From Oasisia sp. SBJ-2009 (lineage: Eukaryota; Annelida; Polychaeta; Sabellida; Siboglinidae), in NCBI GenBank assembly GCA_964017155.1, contig OZ024857.1:26965401-27029400 (forward strand): DNA of 64,000 nt, given 5' to 3'. The notes beneath the pieces were generated by a model. It saw only the letters and a program-made list of their open reading frames with translations, had not been told where the DNA came from and did not search any database. Both the position numbers and the translations under genes were made by a program. Each line of letters starts with the position of its first letter. Position 1 is the first letter of the stretch. Positions 16,990 through 23,324 of this stretch are shown here, one piece after another.

Positions 16990-19343
16990 CAGGTGTTGTT
17001 TGTTACATTAGAAGTACTGTATGCTACAGATGTAGTGTTTGTTATGTATGTGATGTTAGTTTATGTATATGAGAAGTACTGTTTGTGAGAAGTACTGTTT
17101 GTGACATATGTGGTGTTGTTTATTACAGATGTAGTATTGTTTATTTTGCAGATGTTGTTGCCATTGTCGTACCAGTCTGTATTGTCTTCATGCTCATTGT
17201 ACTTGCTGTGGCATTGTTTCTCTACTTGAGACGCCGAAAGTAAGTTTATTCCACCCTCTTCCTCCTTCATGCTGTCTTGTAGTTGTTATGTCATCGCTGA
17301 CATCAGACGTAGTGAGTGTATTGATGGCTTGATCCAGTACATTTGTGATTTACCACTTCCATTAGTAGCATACAAAATATGTGTTTCGTAATGACAGTGT
17401 CACTAGGACACATGTGACATATTATGTAATGGTGACACATTGTTTCAGTGTGACATATGGTGGCAGACGTTTACACACATGGCAACACACTGTCATTATG
17501 GCAGTTGTATGATACACTGTTGTCAAACTATAATATCTCTTTCTTCAGTAATCTTACCATAATAATGTCACTATAGTGCCACTCTAATAGTACATAATAA
17601 AGTTGCCATAATTGTCAAAACGATAGTGCATTACAGTGACAGGTGTCACTACAGGACACTGTTACAATGACACCATTACACCTGTTCACACAATGTGTCA
17701 TCATGACATGCTGTGTTATCTTGTTGCCCTCTGTAACGGTTGACCGTTGTCCTTTTTTATGATGAACAAAGTGACAAATAGATTCGGTAATGTTGATATT
17801 TGGTGACACTTATAGCTTGATGTAGAGACCTGTCCACCGATCATTTGGACGGGTAAAACGGATATGGACGGTTAGAAATATGGGTGGACGGATGATGGAC
17901 AGGTAAAAAAAATGAAGAAGCAAAAAAAGTCTTCCAAAACCATAGATATTGTTAGTTATGCCTTGAAAGTGAGTGTAAATGGTGTCACACATGTGTTTGT
18001 AGCCCATTTCTGGTCATCAGACATATTTCAAAGTTTATGACCTGGCTTAACAGTTAACATCCACGTGTCTACCAAAACATGTGTGACTGGCAATAATTTT
18101 ATCCTGCATAAAGCCCTGGTGACACTTGCTAATGGAATACTTGGTGATACTGAAACATGATGATGGTGACACTTGGTGACATTGTTGTGACAGTGGCAAG
18201 AGTGTCAGCAGTGGCAGCGTGGGAGAGTTCCGTATGGGCCACACAGGAGTCGTCGCCTTCCACGGTGACAACAACATCGACCTGACGTATGATGCGCCTC
18301 CTGGTGAGCCAATGGTGAGTCGTCTCGTGTTGATGTCTTTTCTAATATACTATTTATGTACCTGTAATACAGTTGAACAAAATCTGCATAAAACCAGAAA
18401 AACGTTGTATACCTACACAATTCTGAAATCCAGATTGTTGGTGTTCATGTCTGCTTTACTTCCAAAGCGTTATTCTTTTCTAGATGTGCTATAAATTCTA
18501 TCATTTGGCGGCCATTTTCTTTATTGCCATGGAAACAGGGGGTCTGGCAGAAAAAATTCCCATACATTTTTACTAAGCAAAAGCTTCCCTACAACCTGGG
18601 CCACAAAAATATATATTAATTATGCATTGAAAAAAAAATCCTATCTAGCTCCCATACCATGCCTTAAGCATTACACTTATATCTGGAACTACAACATTTG
18701 TGTTTCAATTGAAATTTGCAAAAATCTAATTTAGCCAAAATGATGTACCGTCCAGTATTATAAATATTTCATGAGTTTCTGTATGCTTTAAATAGAAGAG
18801 AAAATTTCATATGAAGTAAGCCATGGTGAAAGTATAACCTAACTGCATTAGTTACTTGCACACTGTCTGTGATTTAGTATAAGTAGTAGTAAGAGTAGAC
18901 TTCTACACCACATCTATCTAGGGCAGTCTGAGCTGAGAGTACAAAATAGAAGGTTTAGACAAAACACTGAAGACAAAAGTGATCATTAGAGCAAGGGATC
19001 AGCACCGATTCAAAGTGAAATTCATATGCTGATTGTGTTGTTTCTTGTCATCCAGGAGACATTGGAAAGTGAACTAAACATGAACAAAGGAAACCGTCCA
19101 ACCAACTTCAGTAACCCGATGTACGAGAACTTCACTGACCCAGACGTTGCCGTGACAACACCCCCCTCGCCCCCACCCACTGAGATGACCCCCACGGAGC
19201 CGACGCCGCCACCAGCCGACATTCTGCCGTCGGAAACTGAACCAGCACCGACATCACCAAAAAAGACGGGGGGATTTAGCCCCACTAGTGTTGACACTGA
19301 CAAAGACACACAGGCTCTGGTGATGGAGGACGATGACGAATAG
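1..19343 (+). CDS. LRP2: LRP2 (megalin)-like endocytic receptor, C-terminal 18 exons (gene incomplete at 5' end)
   Basis: Joining 18 exons gives one continuous frame of about 913 codons ending in TAG at 19341-19343; donor and acceptor phases match at all 17 junctions. Order: seven LDLa repeats (six Cys plus DxSDE calcium motifs), EGF, calcium-binding EGF (DVDEC), one YWTD propeller, two EGF modules, one transmembrane helix, cytoplasmic tail. Proteins of this family are type I endocytic receptors for lipoproteins and vitamin-carrier complexes. The tail has FSNPMY, an FxNPxY clathrin-adaptor signal, then a Pro-rich run and an acidic end ([12 protein letters not shown]). The NPxY motif followed by a [11 protein letters not shown] segment and that C-terminus resembles vertebrate megalin more than LRP1, which has six EGF modules before the membrane. 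The orthology is inferred; LDL-receptor-family membership is certain. The 5' part lies outside the window. Confidence 0.72.
3..144 (+). CDS. LRP2: LRP2-like exon 1 of window (5' partial): LDLa repeat
   Basis: The frame from position 3 reads an LDLa module with all six cysteines (CRVGWTRC through EKC) and the calcium-binding DGNDDC...DNSDE pattern, followed by PKCHPTG. The donor is GT at 145 (ACAG|GTGGGT), phase 1, which is usual for LDLa exons. The upstream acceptor is outside the window, so the exon start is unknown. Confidence 0.75.
145..855 (+). other. Intron 1 with GGGT/GGGTGACAT-type simple repeats
   Basis: Just after the donor are degenerate GTGGGTGACAT-type repeats (145-310) that grade into a (GGGT/GGTC)n run at about 243-303, with several G-triplets that could form a quadruplex on the + strand. 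The remainder (310-850) is AT-rich and I see no gene in it. The intron ends at the acceptor TTTGTAG before 856. Confidence 0.6.
856..957 (+). CDS. LRP2: LRP2-like exon 2: LDLa repeat
   Basis: A 102-bp phase 1-1 exon with acceptor TTTGTAG|GT and donor GTGAGA at 958. It encodes [10 protein letters not shown], then [17 protein letters not shown] and a closing Cys. These are the second to sixth cysteines of an LDLa repeat with its acidic calcium cage. The first Cys lies at the end of the previous exon (PKCHPTG), a common split for this family. Confidence 0.85.
1160..2065 (+). repeat. 31-bp minisatellite made of copies of the exon-3 splice acceptor
   Basis: About 28 tandem units, mostly 31 bp (range about 29-33), each containing TCTTACAG|AGCCACTGTAT and then a GTGTATGTGT-like spacer. 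The last unit (2039-2060) is the functional acceptor and first coding bases of exon 3. Only one upstream copy, at about 1544, has visibly lost the CAG (TTAGAG). Because 31 is not a multiple of three, each frame reads through in turn, which produces long artificial open frames rich in [17 protein letters not shown] text. Confidence 0.92.
2046..2168 (+). CDS. LRP2: LRP2-like exon 3: LDLa repeat
   Basis: 123 bp, phase 1-1, with acceptor TCTTACAG|AG (the last unit of the minisatellite) and donor GTAAGT at 2169. It encodes [19 protein letters not shown], then [20 protein letters not shown], a full six-Cys LDLa module. The residues EPLYRV are encoded by repeat-unit sequence, so the exon start could slide if another copy of the acceptor were used. 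Confidence 0.85.
2169..2638 (+). other. Intron 3 proximal part: ACGC/CA microsatellite and AT-rich sequence
   Basis: Contains an ACGC tetranucleotide run and then a CA run (about 2200-2262). The following sequence is AT-rich with many scattered TGTTACA words, and I see no gene in it. The latter may be decayed relatives of the acceptor-derived repeat that follows. Confidence 0.6.
2639..2903 (+). repeat. 61-67-bp repeat containing copies of the exon-4 acceptor
   Basis: Imperfect tandem copies with the acceptor core GTAACATGTTACAG at 2701, 2762, 2823 and 2890 (the last is the functional site), and a more diverged copy at 2639. Each acceptor is followed by an exon-4-like stretch (AGTACCACTCATGCCTAC-type) and a TGACTCA(G)TTCCTCGTTACATGA-type spacer. 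The spacing is 61, 61 and 67 bp. Confidence 0.85.
2904..3079 (+). CDS. LRP2: LRP2-like exon 4: LDLa repeat plus start of the next
   Basis: 176 bp, acceptor GTTACAG|AG, donor GTAGGT at 3080, entering phase 1 and leaving phase 0. It encodes [17 protein letters not shown], then [17 protein letters not shown] (a complete LDLa), and begins another with [13 protein letters not shown], which is completed in exon 5. Confidence 0.85.
3227..3557 (-). mobile_element. tRNA-derived SINE, copy 1 (intron 4)
   Basis: Read on the minus strand, this has a pol III type-2 promoter: an A-box-like TGGCTCAGGGGTAGAGC (3531-3547) and a B box GTTCGAATC (3495-3503). A body follows that is shared with 9553-9881, including an AAAGTGCTTTGAG.../CTATATAAGAACTT 3' region and an A/T-rich tail. 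The two copies align along their whole length in the same orientation. The family name is unknown to me. I see no clear target-site duplication. Confidence 0.8.
3841..4045 (+). CDS. LRP2: LRP2-like exon 5: two LDLa repeats
   Basis: 205 bp, acceptor TCCCAAAG|AT, donor GTAGGTGTCT at 4046, phase 0 to phase 1. It completes the LDLa begun in exon 4 ([15 protein letters not shown], then [11 protein letters not shown]) and encodes another ([14 protein letters not shown]...[15 protein letters not shown]). The last Cys of that repeat is split across the junction (T|GT). Confidence 0.88.
4046..4270 (+). repeat. Donor-proximal minisatellites (16-bp and 34-bp) carrying the exon-5 donor word
   Basis: The first bases of intron 5 (GTAGGTGTCT) recur exactly at 4137, 4171, 4205 and 4239 as the start of a 34-bp unit that ends TTATACATGGGGTGACATAT. 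Between the real donor and the array are shorter TTGTTATCTTGTAC-type repeats. Confidence 0.85.
4271..4954 (+). other. Intron 5 remainder, no recognisable feature
   Basis: AT-rich single-copy-looking sequence with no gene or clear repeat. It ends with a pyrimidine-rich tract and the acceptor GCCCCCAG before 4955. Confidence 0.5.
4955..5083 (+). CDS. LRP2: LRP2-like exon 6: LDLa repeat
   Basis: 129 bp, phase 1-1, acceptor GCCCCCAG|GT, donor GTGAGT at 5084. It encodes [16 protein letters not shown], then [18 protein letters not shown] and QDASDENGC. This is the seventh and last LDLa of the cluster, immediately upstream of the EGF pair. Confidence 0.88.
5195..5333 (+). repeat. CCGGT pentanucleotide microsatellite grading into GGGTC
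   Basis: A near-pure (TCCGG)n run at about 5200-5299, changing to (GGGTC)n at about 5300-5330, in intron 6. It is CpG-dense in otherwise AT-rich DNA. The rest of intron 6 (5334-6116) looks like ordinary AT-rich sequence. Confidence 0.9.
6117..6254 (+). CDS. LRP2: LRP2-like exon 7: EGF-like module
   Basis: 138 bp, phase 1-1, acceptor TCTTTCAG|AC, donor GTTTGT at 6255. It encodes [29 protein letters not shown] and ends with RKSCA, giving six cysteines in EGF spacing. This is the first of the two EGF modules that precede the propeller, the standard order in LDL-receptor proteins. Confidence 0.88.
6255..6606 (+). other. Intron 7, one short imperfect duplication
   Basis: Two diverged copies of an ACACTTGTCCCCTTATCTGG-type segment about 65 bp apart (6290-6400). 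Nothing else is recognised. Confidence 0.5.
6607..6741 (+). CDS. LRP2: LRP2-like exon 8: calcium-binding EGF module
   Basis: 135 bp, phase 1-1, acceptor GCTTCAG|AT, donor GTTAGT at 6742. It starts DVDECARW, the calcium-binding EGF signature, continues [16 protein letters not shown] and ends [10 protein letters not shown]. The last 55 or so bases and the donor are the source of the 64-bp minisatellite that follows. Confidence 0.88.
6742..8150 (+). repeat. 64-bp minisatellite made of the exon-8 3' end plus its donor
   Basis: About 22 tandem units. Each starts with the intronic GTTAGTGTC and continues with a copy of the exon-8 end (GTTACAATCACTTCATCAC...GAGTGTAGTGCTGAAG), so each has an intact exon|donor junction, GAAG|GTTAGT. 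Units start at 6742, 6806, 6870 and so on up to 8146; most are 64 bp and a few are 62. The similarity to the coding sequence shows the array grew by tandem duplication across the exon-intron boundary. Confidence 0.95.
8154..8934 (+). repeat. CCCTCT hexanucleotide array
   Basis: About 510 bp of nearly perfect (CTCCCT)n at 8155-8664, then an interrupted section of TCCCCTCCC variants (8665-8788), then CCCTCT again to about 8900 and CT-rich sequence to 8934. The strand asymmetry is complete: pyrimidine on +, (AGGGAG)n purine on -. It lies in intron 8 directly after the 64-bp array. Confidence 0.97.
9184..9463 (+). CDS. LRP2: LRP2-like exon 9: YWTD propeller, first blades
   Basis: 280 bp, acceptor CTGCCAG|GG, donor GTGAGT at 9464, phase 1 to phase 2. 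It encodes the entry strand ([16 protein letters not shown]), the first blade motif [17 protein letters not shown], and the [15 protein letters not shown] linker that is conserved between YWTD blades. The propeller of this family mediates acid-dependent ligand release. Confidence 0.9.
9464..9552 (+). repeat. ACATCATTGTGTCCTCAT-type short repeat at the start of intron 9
   Basis: Imperfect 22-25-bp units containing TCACATCATT and TCCTCATA, resuming at 9885-9970 on the other side of the SINE. The SINE therefore seems to have landed inside this minisatellite. From 9971 to 10176 the intron is AT-rich without features. Confidence 0.65.
9553..9881 (-). mobile_element. tRNA-derived SINE, copy 2 (intron 9)
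   Basis: Same family and orientation as 3227-3557. The minus strand shows an A-box-like TGGCTCAGGGGTAGAGC (9855-9871) and a B box GTTCGAATC (9819-9827), then a shared body and an A/T-rich tail at 9553-9562. It has an AAAGCGCTTTGAAC word near the 3' end, a sequence type common in LINE-mobilised SINE tails. Confidence 0.8.
10177..10305 (+). CDS. LRP2: LRP2-like exon 10: YWTD propeller blade
   Basis: 129 bp, acceptor TCACCAG|A, donor GTGAGT at 10306, phase 2-2. It encodes [19 protein letters not shown] and [13 protein letters not shown]: one blade and the following linker. Confidence 0.9.
10435..10512 (+). repeat. 14-bp minisatellite (GTGTAGCTGTCTGT)
   Basis: About five tandem copies of a 14-bp unit in intron 10. 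Confidence 0.85.
10557..10924 (+). repeat. ~37-bp minisatellite with exon-11-acceptor-like words
   Basis: About nine imperfect units with AGTGTAATAGTGGTCTGTGCCCAG followed by TTGAA-like bases. The functional acceptor of exon 11 (GTAATGTGACAGTGATCTCTGCCCAG|GTGG, ending 11270) is clearly related. The array is separated from that acceptor by the hAT-like element at 10933-11229. Confidence 0.8.
10933..11229 (+). mobile_element. hAT-like MITE, copy 1
   Basis: 297 bp flanked by the 8-bp direct repeat GTCCAGAT (10925-10932 and 11230-11237). The left end CAGGGCTTTATGCAG and the inverted right end GATAGCTTTATGCAGAG share an inverted CTTTATGCAG core. It has no coding capacity. An inverted copy with a different 8-bp duplication lies at 17811-18118. 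An 8-bp duplication and CAGGG ends are typical of hAT-superfamily elements; the superfamily is inferred. Confidence 0.85.
11271..11494 (+). CDS. LRP2: LRP2-like exon 11: two YWTD propeller blades
   Basis: 224 bp, acceptor CTGCCCAG|G, donor GTAATA at 11495, phase 2 to phase 1. It encodes [20 protein letters not shown], then [26 protein letters not shown]: two blades, the second with YWCD in place of YWTD, a variation seen within the family. Confidence 0.9.
11563..11951 (+). mobile_element. CR1/Jockey-like LINE 3' fragment (5'-truncated)
   Basis: Closely matches the 3' end of the LINE at 47970-50320: the last ~95 codons of its ORF ([22 protein letters not shown]... to RRAGYT stop at about 11848-11850), the 3' UTR and the tail of TTGTTAAATC-type repeats. 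It lies in intron 11 of the LRP2-like gene in sense orientation and has no reverse-transcriptase core. Confidence 0.92.
12290..12480 (+). repeat. ~36-bp minisatellite (CCCCACCCTGTACATAA core)
   Basis: Five imperfect units of ACCCCACCCTGTACATAACAGTA type in intron 11, just upstream of exon 12. The 11952-12289 part of the intron has no recognised feature. Confidence 0.75.
12485..12535 (+). repeat. Partial duplication of the exon-12 5' end
   Basis: A 51-bp segment (TCTCAACCGTCCATTCAG...) is a diverged copy of the first coding bases of exon 12 (12546 onward), offset by 61 bp. The functional acceptor TTGTTGACAG lies between the two copies. Confidence 0.85.
12545..12724 (+). CDS. LRP2: LRP2-like exon 12: last propeller blade
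   Basis: 180 bp, phase 1-1, acceptor GTTGACAG|GT, donor GTAAGT at 12725. It encodes [20 protein letters not shown] and ends [14 protein letters not shown]. Blade motif YWVS replaces YWTD, and the IRVYH ending is the usual propeller-to-EGF transition of this family. Confidence 0.9.
12755..14370 (+). repeat. 33-bp G-rich minisatellite
   Basis: About 48 units of a GGGCCAGTGACTTGTGGGGGATGTGGGCCAACA-type repeat filling intron 12, with many variants (AAAAGG for CAACAGG, GGGGAATG for GGGGGATG). Because 33 is a multiple of three, whole stretches stay open in all frames on both strands, giving spurious 'ORFs' up to 347 codons. Runs of GGG and GGGGG could form quadruplexes on the + strand. Confidence 0.95.
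14442..14564 (+). CDS. LRP2: LRP2-like exon 13: EGF-like module
   Basis: 123 bp, phase 1-1, acceptor TGTTTCAG|TA, donor GTACGT at 14565. It encodes [21 protein letters not shown], then ICPDHADF...KVCDS, six Cys in EGF spacing. It packs below the propeller, as usual in LDL-receptor proteins. Confidence 0.88.
14879..14950 (+). repeat. (AC)n microsatellite
   Basis: A pure CA/AC run of about 70 bp in intron 13. The rest of that intron (14565-15196) has no recognised feature. Confidence 0.97.
15197..15304 (+). CDS. LRP2: LRP2-like exon 14: first part of membrane-proximal EGF module
   Basis: 108 bp, phase 1-1, acceptor TTGCAG|CC, donor GTGGGT at 15305. It encodes [20 protein letters not shown], then YCKCVNG. 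The sixth Cys is supplied by exon 15. Confidence 0.85.
15490..16065 (+). repeat. 35-bp minisatellite (TAACTTGTGAACATGTCAACTAATGTGACC)
   Basis: About 16 units alternating between CAGTCC and CCATCC endings, in intron 14. The remaining intron to 16518 is AT-rich with no gene seen. Confidence 0.92.
16519..16569 (+). CDS. LRP2: LRP2-like exon 15: small exon ending the EGF module, GC donor
   Basis: 51 bp, phase 1-1, acceptor TTTACAG|GT. It encodes [17 protein letters not shown], closing the EGF module with the last Cys and leading to the membrane. The donor is GC at 16570 (AAAAG|GCAAGT). The nearest downstream GT (16574) would shift the frame and destroy the transmembrane segment, so a GC-AG intron is the only consistent reading. 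Confidence 0.8.
16936..16981 (+). repeat. (TA)n microsatellite
   Basis: A perfect alternating TA run in intron 15, preceded by a short GTGTGTG run. Confidence 0.97.
17152..17239 (+). CDS. LRP2: LRP2-like exon 16: transmembrane helix
   Basis: 88 bp, phase 1 to phase 2, acceptor TTTTGCAG|AT, donor GTAAGT at 17240. It encodes [20 protein letters not shown], then LFLYLRRRK: about 25 hydrophobic residues followed by an Arg/Lys stop-transfer cluster, i.e. a type I membrane protein. Confidence 0.93.
17240..17810 (+). other. Intron 16 proximal part, no clear feature
   Basis: AT-rich with many GTGACA/TGTCAC words and weak internal repetition; no gene seen. It ends at the target duplication (17803-17810) of the MITE that follows. 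Confidence 0.45.
17811..18118 (-). mobile_element. hAT-like MITE, copy 2 (inverted relative to copy 1)
   Basis: 308 bp flanked by the 8-bp direct repeat GTGACACT (17803-17810 and 18119-18126). It is a reverse-complement relative of 10933-11229 along its whole length, with the CAGGGCTTTATGCAG terminus at the right (18118 inward). It lies in intron 16. Confidence 0.88.
18194..18314 (+). CDS. LRP2: LRP2-like exon 17: proximal cytoplasmic tail
   Basis: 121 bp, phase 2 to phase 0, acceptor TGTGACAG|T, donor GTGAGT at 18315. It encodes [20 protein letters not shown], then [30 protein letters not shown] segment carries a tyrosine but no NPxY, so if a second endocytic motif existed at this position it is absent here. 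Confidence 0.85.
18315..19055 (+). other. Intron 17, no recognisable feature
   Basis: AT-rich sequence without repeats or genes that I can support. The acceptor TCATCCAG closes it. Confidence 0.5.
19056..19343 (+). CDS. LRP2: LRP2-like exon 18: distal cytoplasmic tail with FxNPxY and stop
   Basis: 288 bp including the TAG stop; it enters in phase 0. The 95 residues contain [13 protein letters not shown] (FxNPxY at residues 18-23, the signal bound by Dab2/ARH-type adaptors in this family), then a Thr/Pro-rich run ([15 protein letters not shown]) that could bind SH3 domains, and an acidic terminus, [13 protein letters not shown]. The order motif, TPPSPPP, DT-x-LV-x-ED-type end parallels the megalin tail and is the main reason for the LRP2 call. 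Confidence 0.9.
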   Translation, partial: ETLESELNMNKGNRPTNFSNPMYENFTDPDVAVTTPPSPPPTEMTPTEPTPPPADILPSETEPAPTSPKKTGGFSPTSVDTDKDTQALVMEDDDE

Positions 19344-20455
19344 AGTGACACAGTCACCTCTGTGTCAGTCCCTGTCAGTGGCGTCGAGTGGAGATGAAAC
19401 TGTAGTTTAGTTGGACTGTGGAAGACTAGTTCTGTCGAGAAGTGGTCAGTGATTCCATCCCAAACGTTCTCGTGAGCAGTCAATATTTAGTTGTTTTATT
19501 CCTGCCGTTTACAGTTCAGCGGGACCTGGAGAATGTACATTGGTCCAGAACATTGTTAATTGTCAAGTCCATCTGTCAAGTCCTGTATAAACATGTTAAT
19601 TGTGTCCATCTATCAAATCTTGTATAAACATGTTAATTGTGTCCATTTATCAAGTTTTTTGTAGACGTGTTAATTGTGTCCATATACTAAGTCTTGTATA
19701 AACATATCAGAAGTTTTGTAATTGCATCCTGGGGCTTGTGTTAGTTTATCCTCATGGGCAAGTTTATATGCGTATCATGTTGGACATTTTGACAACATGC
19801 AGACCCAATCCTGCATGCAACTAAGTACTAGGCTACATTGGTCATCTAGATACAGGCTACTGGAACTGTTGTTTTATAGAAATTTCGCAAACAGCTTGGA
19901 TGTCCAAGATGTAAGTGTAACATATGTCCAGATATGCCCTGATATGCTGATAGACCTCGTATTATATATGTGTGTATAGATACATATATAATTATATTAT
20001 TCAGCCATTCCCAGCCCCACATTCCAGTGTTGGACCGATTTAGAAATTATTAGAAACGGTAATGTTTCTCAGAGGGATTAATTTGATAAAATTGTGTTGT
20101 AATGACGAATGGATGAATCCTTGGCATCAGTGGCACCCCAAGTGGATAGAACAGTTCACAACTTATATTTTAATGAATTGGCATTAAATTCCAAAGAACC
20201 GTTTCACGCGTGAAGTTACTTGTTCCTGTTGGGATTATGAGCTTTTTATGTCAGTAGATTGTTACATGATTGTGTATTGTTACACATCTGTGTTTATATT
20301 GTAACAATAGAGACTACAGTTCAGGGATCATATATTGTTTATTGTACAGAAGACAGGGACCATGCATTATATCATTTAGCTTGGAATTATGGTCAGTATG
20401 ATGATGTATTTGTCAAATACTAACCATTGAATAAAGATGTCCAATATTTAAAAAA
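19344..20455 (+). other. Probable 3' UTR of the LRP2-like gene
   Basis: AT-rich and without coding features. It runs from the stop codon to shortly after the AATAAA at 20430. It includes four imperfect ~40-bp repeats, TAAACATGTTAATTGTGTCC-type, at about 19550-19705. The exact cleavage site cannot be seen. Confidence 0.55.
20430..20435 (+). promoter_or_regulatory. Candidate polyadenylation signal AATAAA
   Basis: Canonical hexamer about 1.09 kb after the stop codon, the first clear one in this stretch, followed within 30 bases by a T-rich/GT segment (ATGTTCTTAAATTC). Confidence 0.5.
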
Positions 20456-21013
20456 TGTTCTTAAATTCTACAACATCTGGAGGTGGGTCAATCATCAGAA
20501 AGGGACAATGTGATGTTGCCAATGGTTTACGTTTAGTTGAACACTATTGTTTATATTTTATGTATTCAGACTAATCTGTAATTTTAAAATCCATTGGGAA
20601 AAATTACGAATGTATTTTATTGTTTGGCTTAATTTACCTCTTCTTGCCTTCAATTTTCGCATATCGCCAAGTCAGTTCCATAACTTGTAAGCATTACGTT
20701 TTAAGACATTTGACATTCAATATTCCATAGGAATATTCCATCATCTTTTATATAAATTTAGTGCGATAAATTTAACACAGTGCCCATCTTCTCATTAGCG
20801 TTTTTCATTAAGTTACATTAAAAACATTTTTCTTACTTCAAATTGTTAATAATTATGTCGCCATTTTTGTGTCAATGAAACAATCAAAATATTGATACAG
20901 CAGCTGGGTACAAAAAACCTGACATGATTATATACGAATTAAAACACGAGGACAAATTAATTACAATCATAATGTCTCTCCATATTACCAAAAATATGGT
21001 GGTAAGTTAGGCC

Positions 21014-21096
<83 letters not shown>

Positions 21097-21644
21097 AAAC
21101 ACACACACACACACACACACACTAATTCAATGTCAGTAGCGTATGATGTTGTGGTAGTAATGAAACAAGTAACGATTATTACATGTTTTCTTGGATTCCC
21201 ATATAAGGATGGCACCTGAAAGTACCCAGGGTAGGCATTATTGATATTGAAGGAACTGTATGCAAAATCGCATTGATCAGTTCTGTAACGATTACCATTA
21301 GTTTGGAGCATCTATTTGACCATGAAATACATGATATGCGGCAAATAAAAATGAATGAATGTATAGTCAGTGAGACCCTAATTAAACATGCCAACACGCC
21401 ATTGTAGATAGGGTCTGGTTAGTGCGTTGGCGACGTGGTACTGACACAACTTGTCTCGCGACATCAACAGTTGTGCCTTTAGATTAATTGATCCAGGTAT
21501 CTTAGTAAGCTTGTTGGTTGTTGTATGTATGTATGCTTGTATGTATGCTTGTATGTATGTATATGTAGCAAACTGCAGCGGCCGTGTAACACTTAATTTC
21601 CCGTACGTTAGACGACCGTAGTTGCTTTTCTTCGATTTACTTCC
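20456..21644. other. Intergenic AT-rich sequence with CA and TATG microsatellites
   Basis: No gene is visible. A (CA)n run occupies about 21016-21122, interrupted by two AAACAC variants, and a short TATG/TGCT run lies at about 21515-21560. Sequence composition becomes CpG-richer from about 21570, leading into the macrosatellite. Confidence 0.6.
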
Positions 21645-23324
21645 CTTAGACGCGAGAAACCTATCGGCAACCGTGATCTGGCTGCTATGCTGAAGCTACT
21701 GCTCAGTCTTTCACAATTGTAGATTTGCCCCCCTCTTCATCAGGCTACGCCGCCTGCATTTGCACAAGTGCTATTTCATCTTGTCTATCGTTACATCAAT
21801 GTAAACTTAAAATATACCAATTACGCAAATGTGTGCATGGTTACGAATTAATCGCAACGGAATTCTCTCAGACGAGACGATCGGTCTGTTAGAAATTATT
21901 AAAACCATATATTACAAAAAAAAAAATGAAAATAAACTAAACGATACATGACAAGGTGGCAGGTAATAAAATTATTGGCAGTTGTCACTACAATCTGGCC
22001 ACAACCAGTCGATGAGCCGGTTCACGCACAGAGACATGCAATGCTTCACGAAGGACTATGATCTTCCGAGTGGGATTCCGATGTTCGTCTTCGGTTTGGG
22101 ATGCAGATTGTTGAAGACGAAGGCGCCAAATTGGACCAGTTCAGTATGTCGGTCGCATCGAAGCCGACGAACACTATAGCGCCATTTGGTTCCCGCTTCT
22201 AGTTGTTTGAAGGCACGATGACGAACTCTTTTAAGTTAAGCAGCCCTATTTGACAAGGGTCGGACGAGAGAAAGATCGAGAGTGTGGCAAAGTCCGTTGT
22301 AGCTGGGTATATACCACCAATTGATTTCCCATAGGCGGCCATTGTAACGTTTCTTGGATATCCCATTACGTTTTTTATCCAAGGTATTGCACATTTCAGA
22401 CATTAATTAATCTCCATTCACACATGTCGTGTATGACATTCGTGAAAACGACACGTCTCTTTCTACTACGAACCAGTCTCTAACCTGACACCCCTTCATT
22501 TTTGTGTCAATCAGCCGCCGGTTGCCAATGTTGACACCTATAGGCCGAATTACACCTGTTTGCATCCGCACCTGGTCACTGTCTGAAAAATTACGTTATT
22601 TTGCAGCTGTGATACCATGCAATGCAGACATATCATTTCCATTTAACAAGTTCTATATTTAGTTCTTCTAGAATTTAAAAAGAACAACAACGCAGTTCTG
22701 TTACGCTGGACTGCAATGGGCAATGGCATAGGAATTCATTTGGTGGTATGTCCCCAGCTGGCTAGCGACAAGTTTCACTAACGATTGGCAATGTGTCATA
22801 GCGGAAGATAACGTTGTAATAAACGCCTGTGGCGAAACAAAAAGTAGTTTCACCCCGTTTATATTCGAATGTACACGTACACACCCTTGCGAGCGCGTAC
22901 ATACACGCGCCCTCTCTCGTACACACGCACGTACACTCGTATTGTTTTTGTATATTCACTGGTGGAGAGTGTCCCAGAAGTCTACTTTCAACGGTAACAG
23001 GCTAATGTTTCTAAGAACACGAATACACAGAGGAACACGCGATCGTACACGCGAACGCACGCCACAGGAAACGTAAGAATTGGCACATGCGTAAAACGTC
23101 CTAGGAAGTTTGTCAGGAAGTTGCGCATTGCGCAACTGCGGATTCTTACAATTAGTCGACACGTGATTGCGGTTTCCGCCCAACAACGAAACGCGAGTAG
23201 GGAGTCTAATGTATACAAAGGCGAATTGGAGCCGTGGCAGGTCAGTTTTATTCATGTTTTCGTCGTTTTCTACCTCGTCGCCTTTTTGTGATAGTAATTT
23301 ATGCTCATACTATTAAATTGCTGC
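21645..23324 (+). repeat. Left edge module (partial, most diverged)
   Basis: Related to the second half of an L module from the foldback side onward. Similarity is clear from about 21687 and plausible from 21645. About 0.5 kb that in L modules holds most of the long open frame is missing: sequence jumps from GATTGGCAATGTGTCATAGC (22791) to GGAAGATAACGTTGTAATAA (about 22803). Confidence 0.85.

Noticed and set aside
1..19343. LRP1 instead of LRP2 as identity
   Set aside because: The NPxY neighbourhood is also similar to LRP1, but two rather than six EGF modules precede the membrane and the tail has the TPPSPPP and acidic-end features of LRP2. It is kept as the alternative, not excluded.
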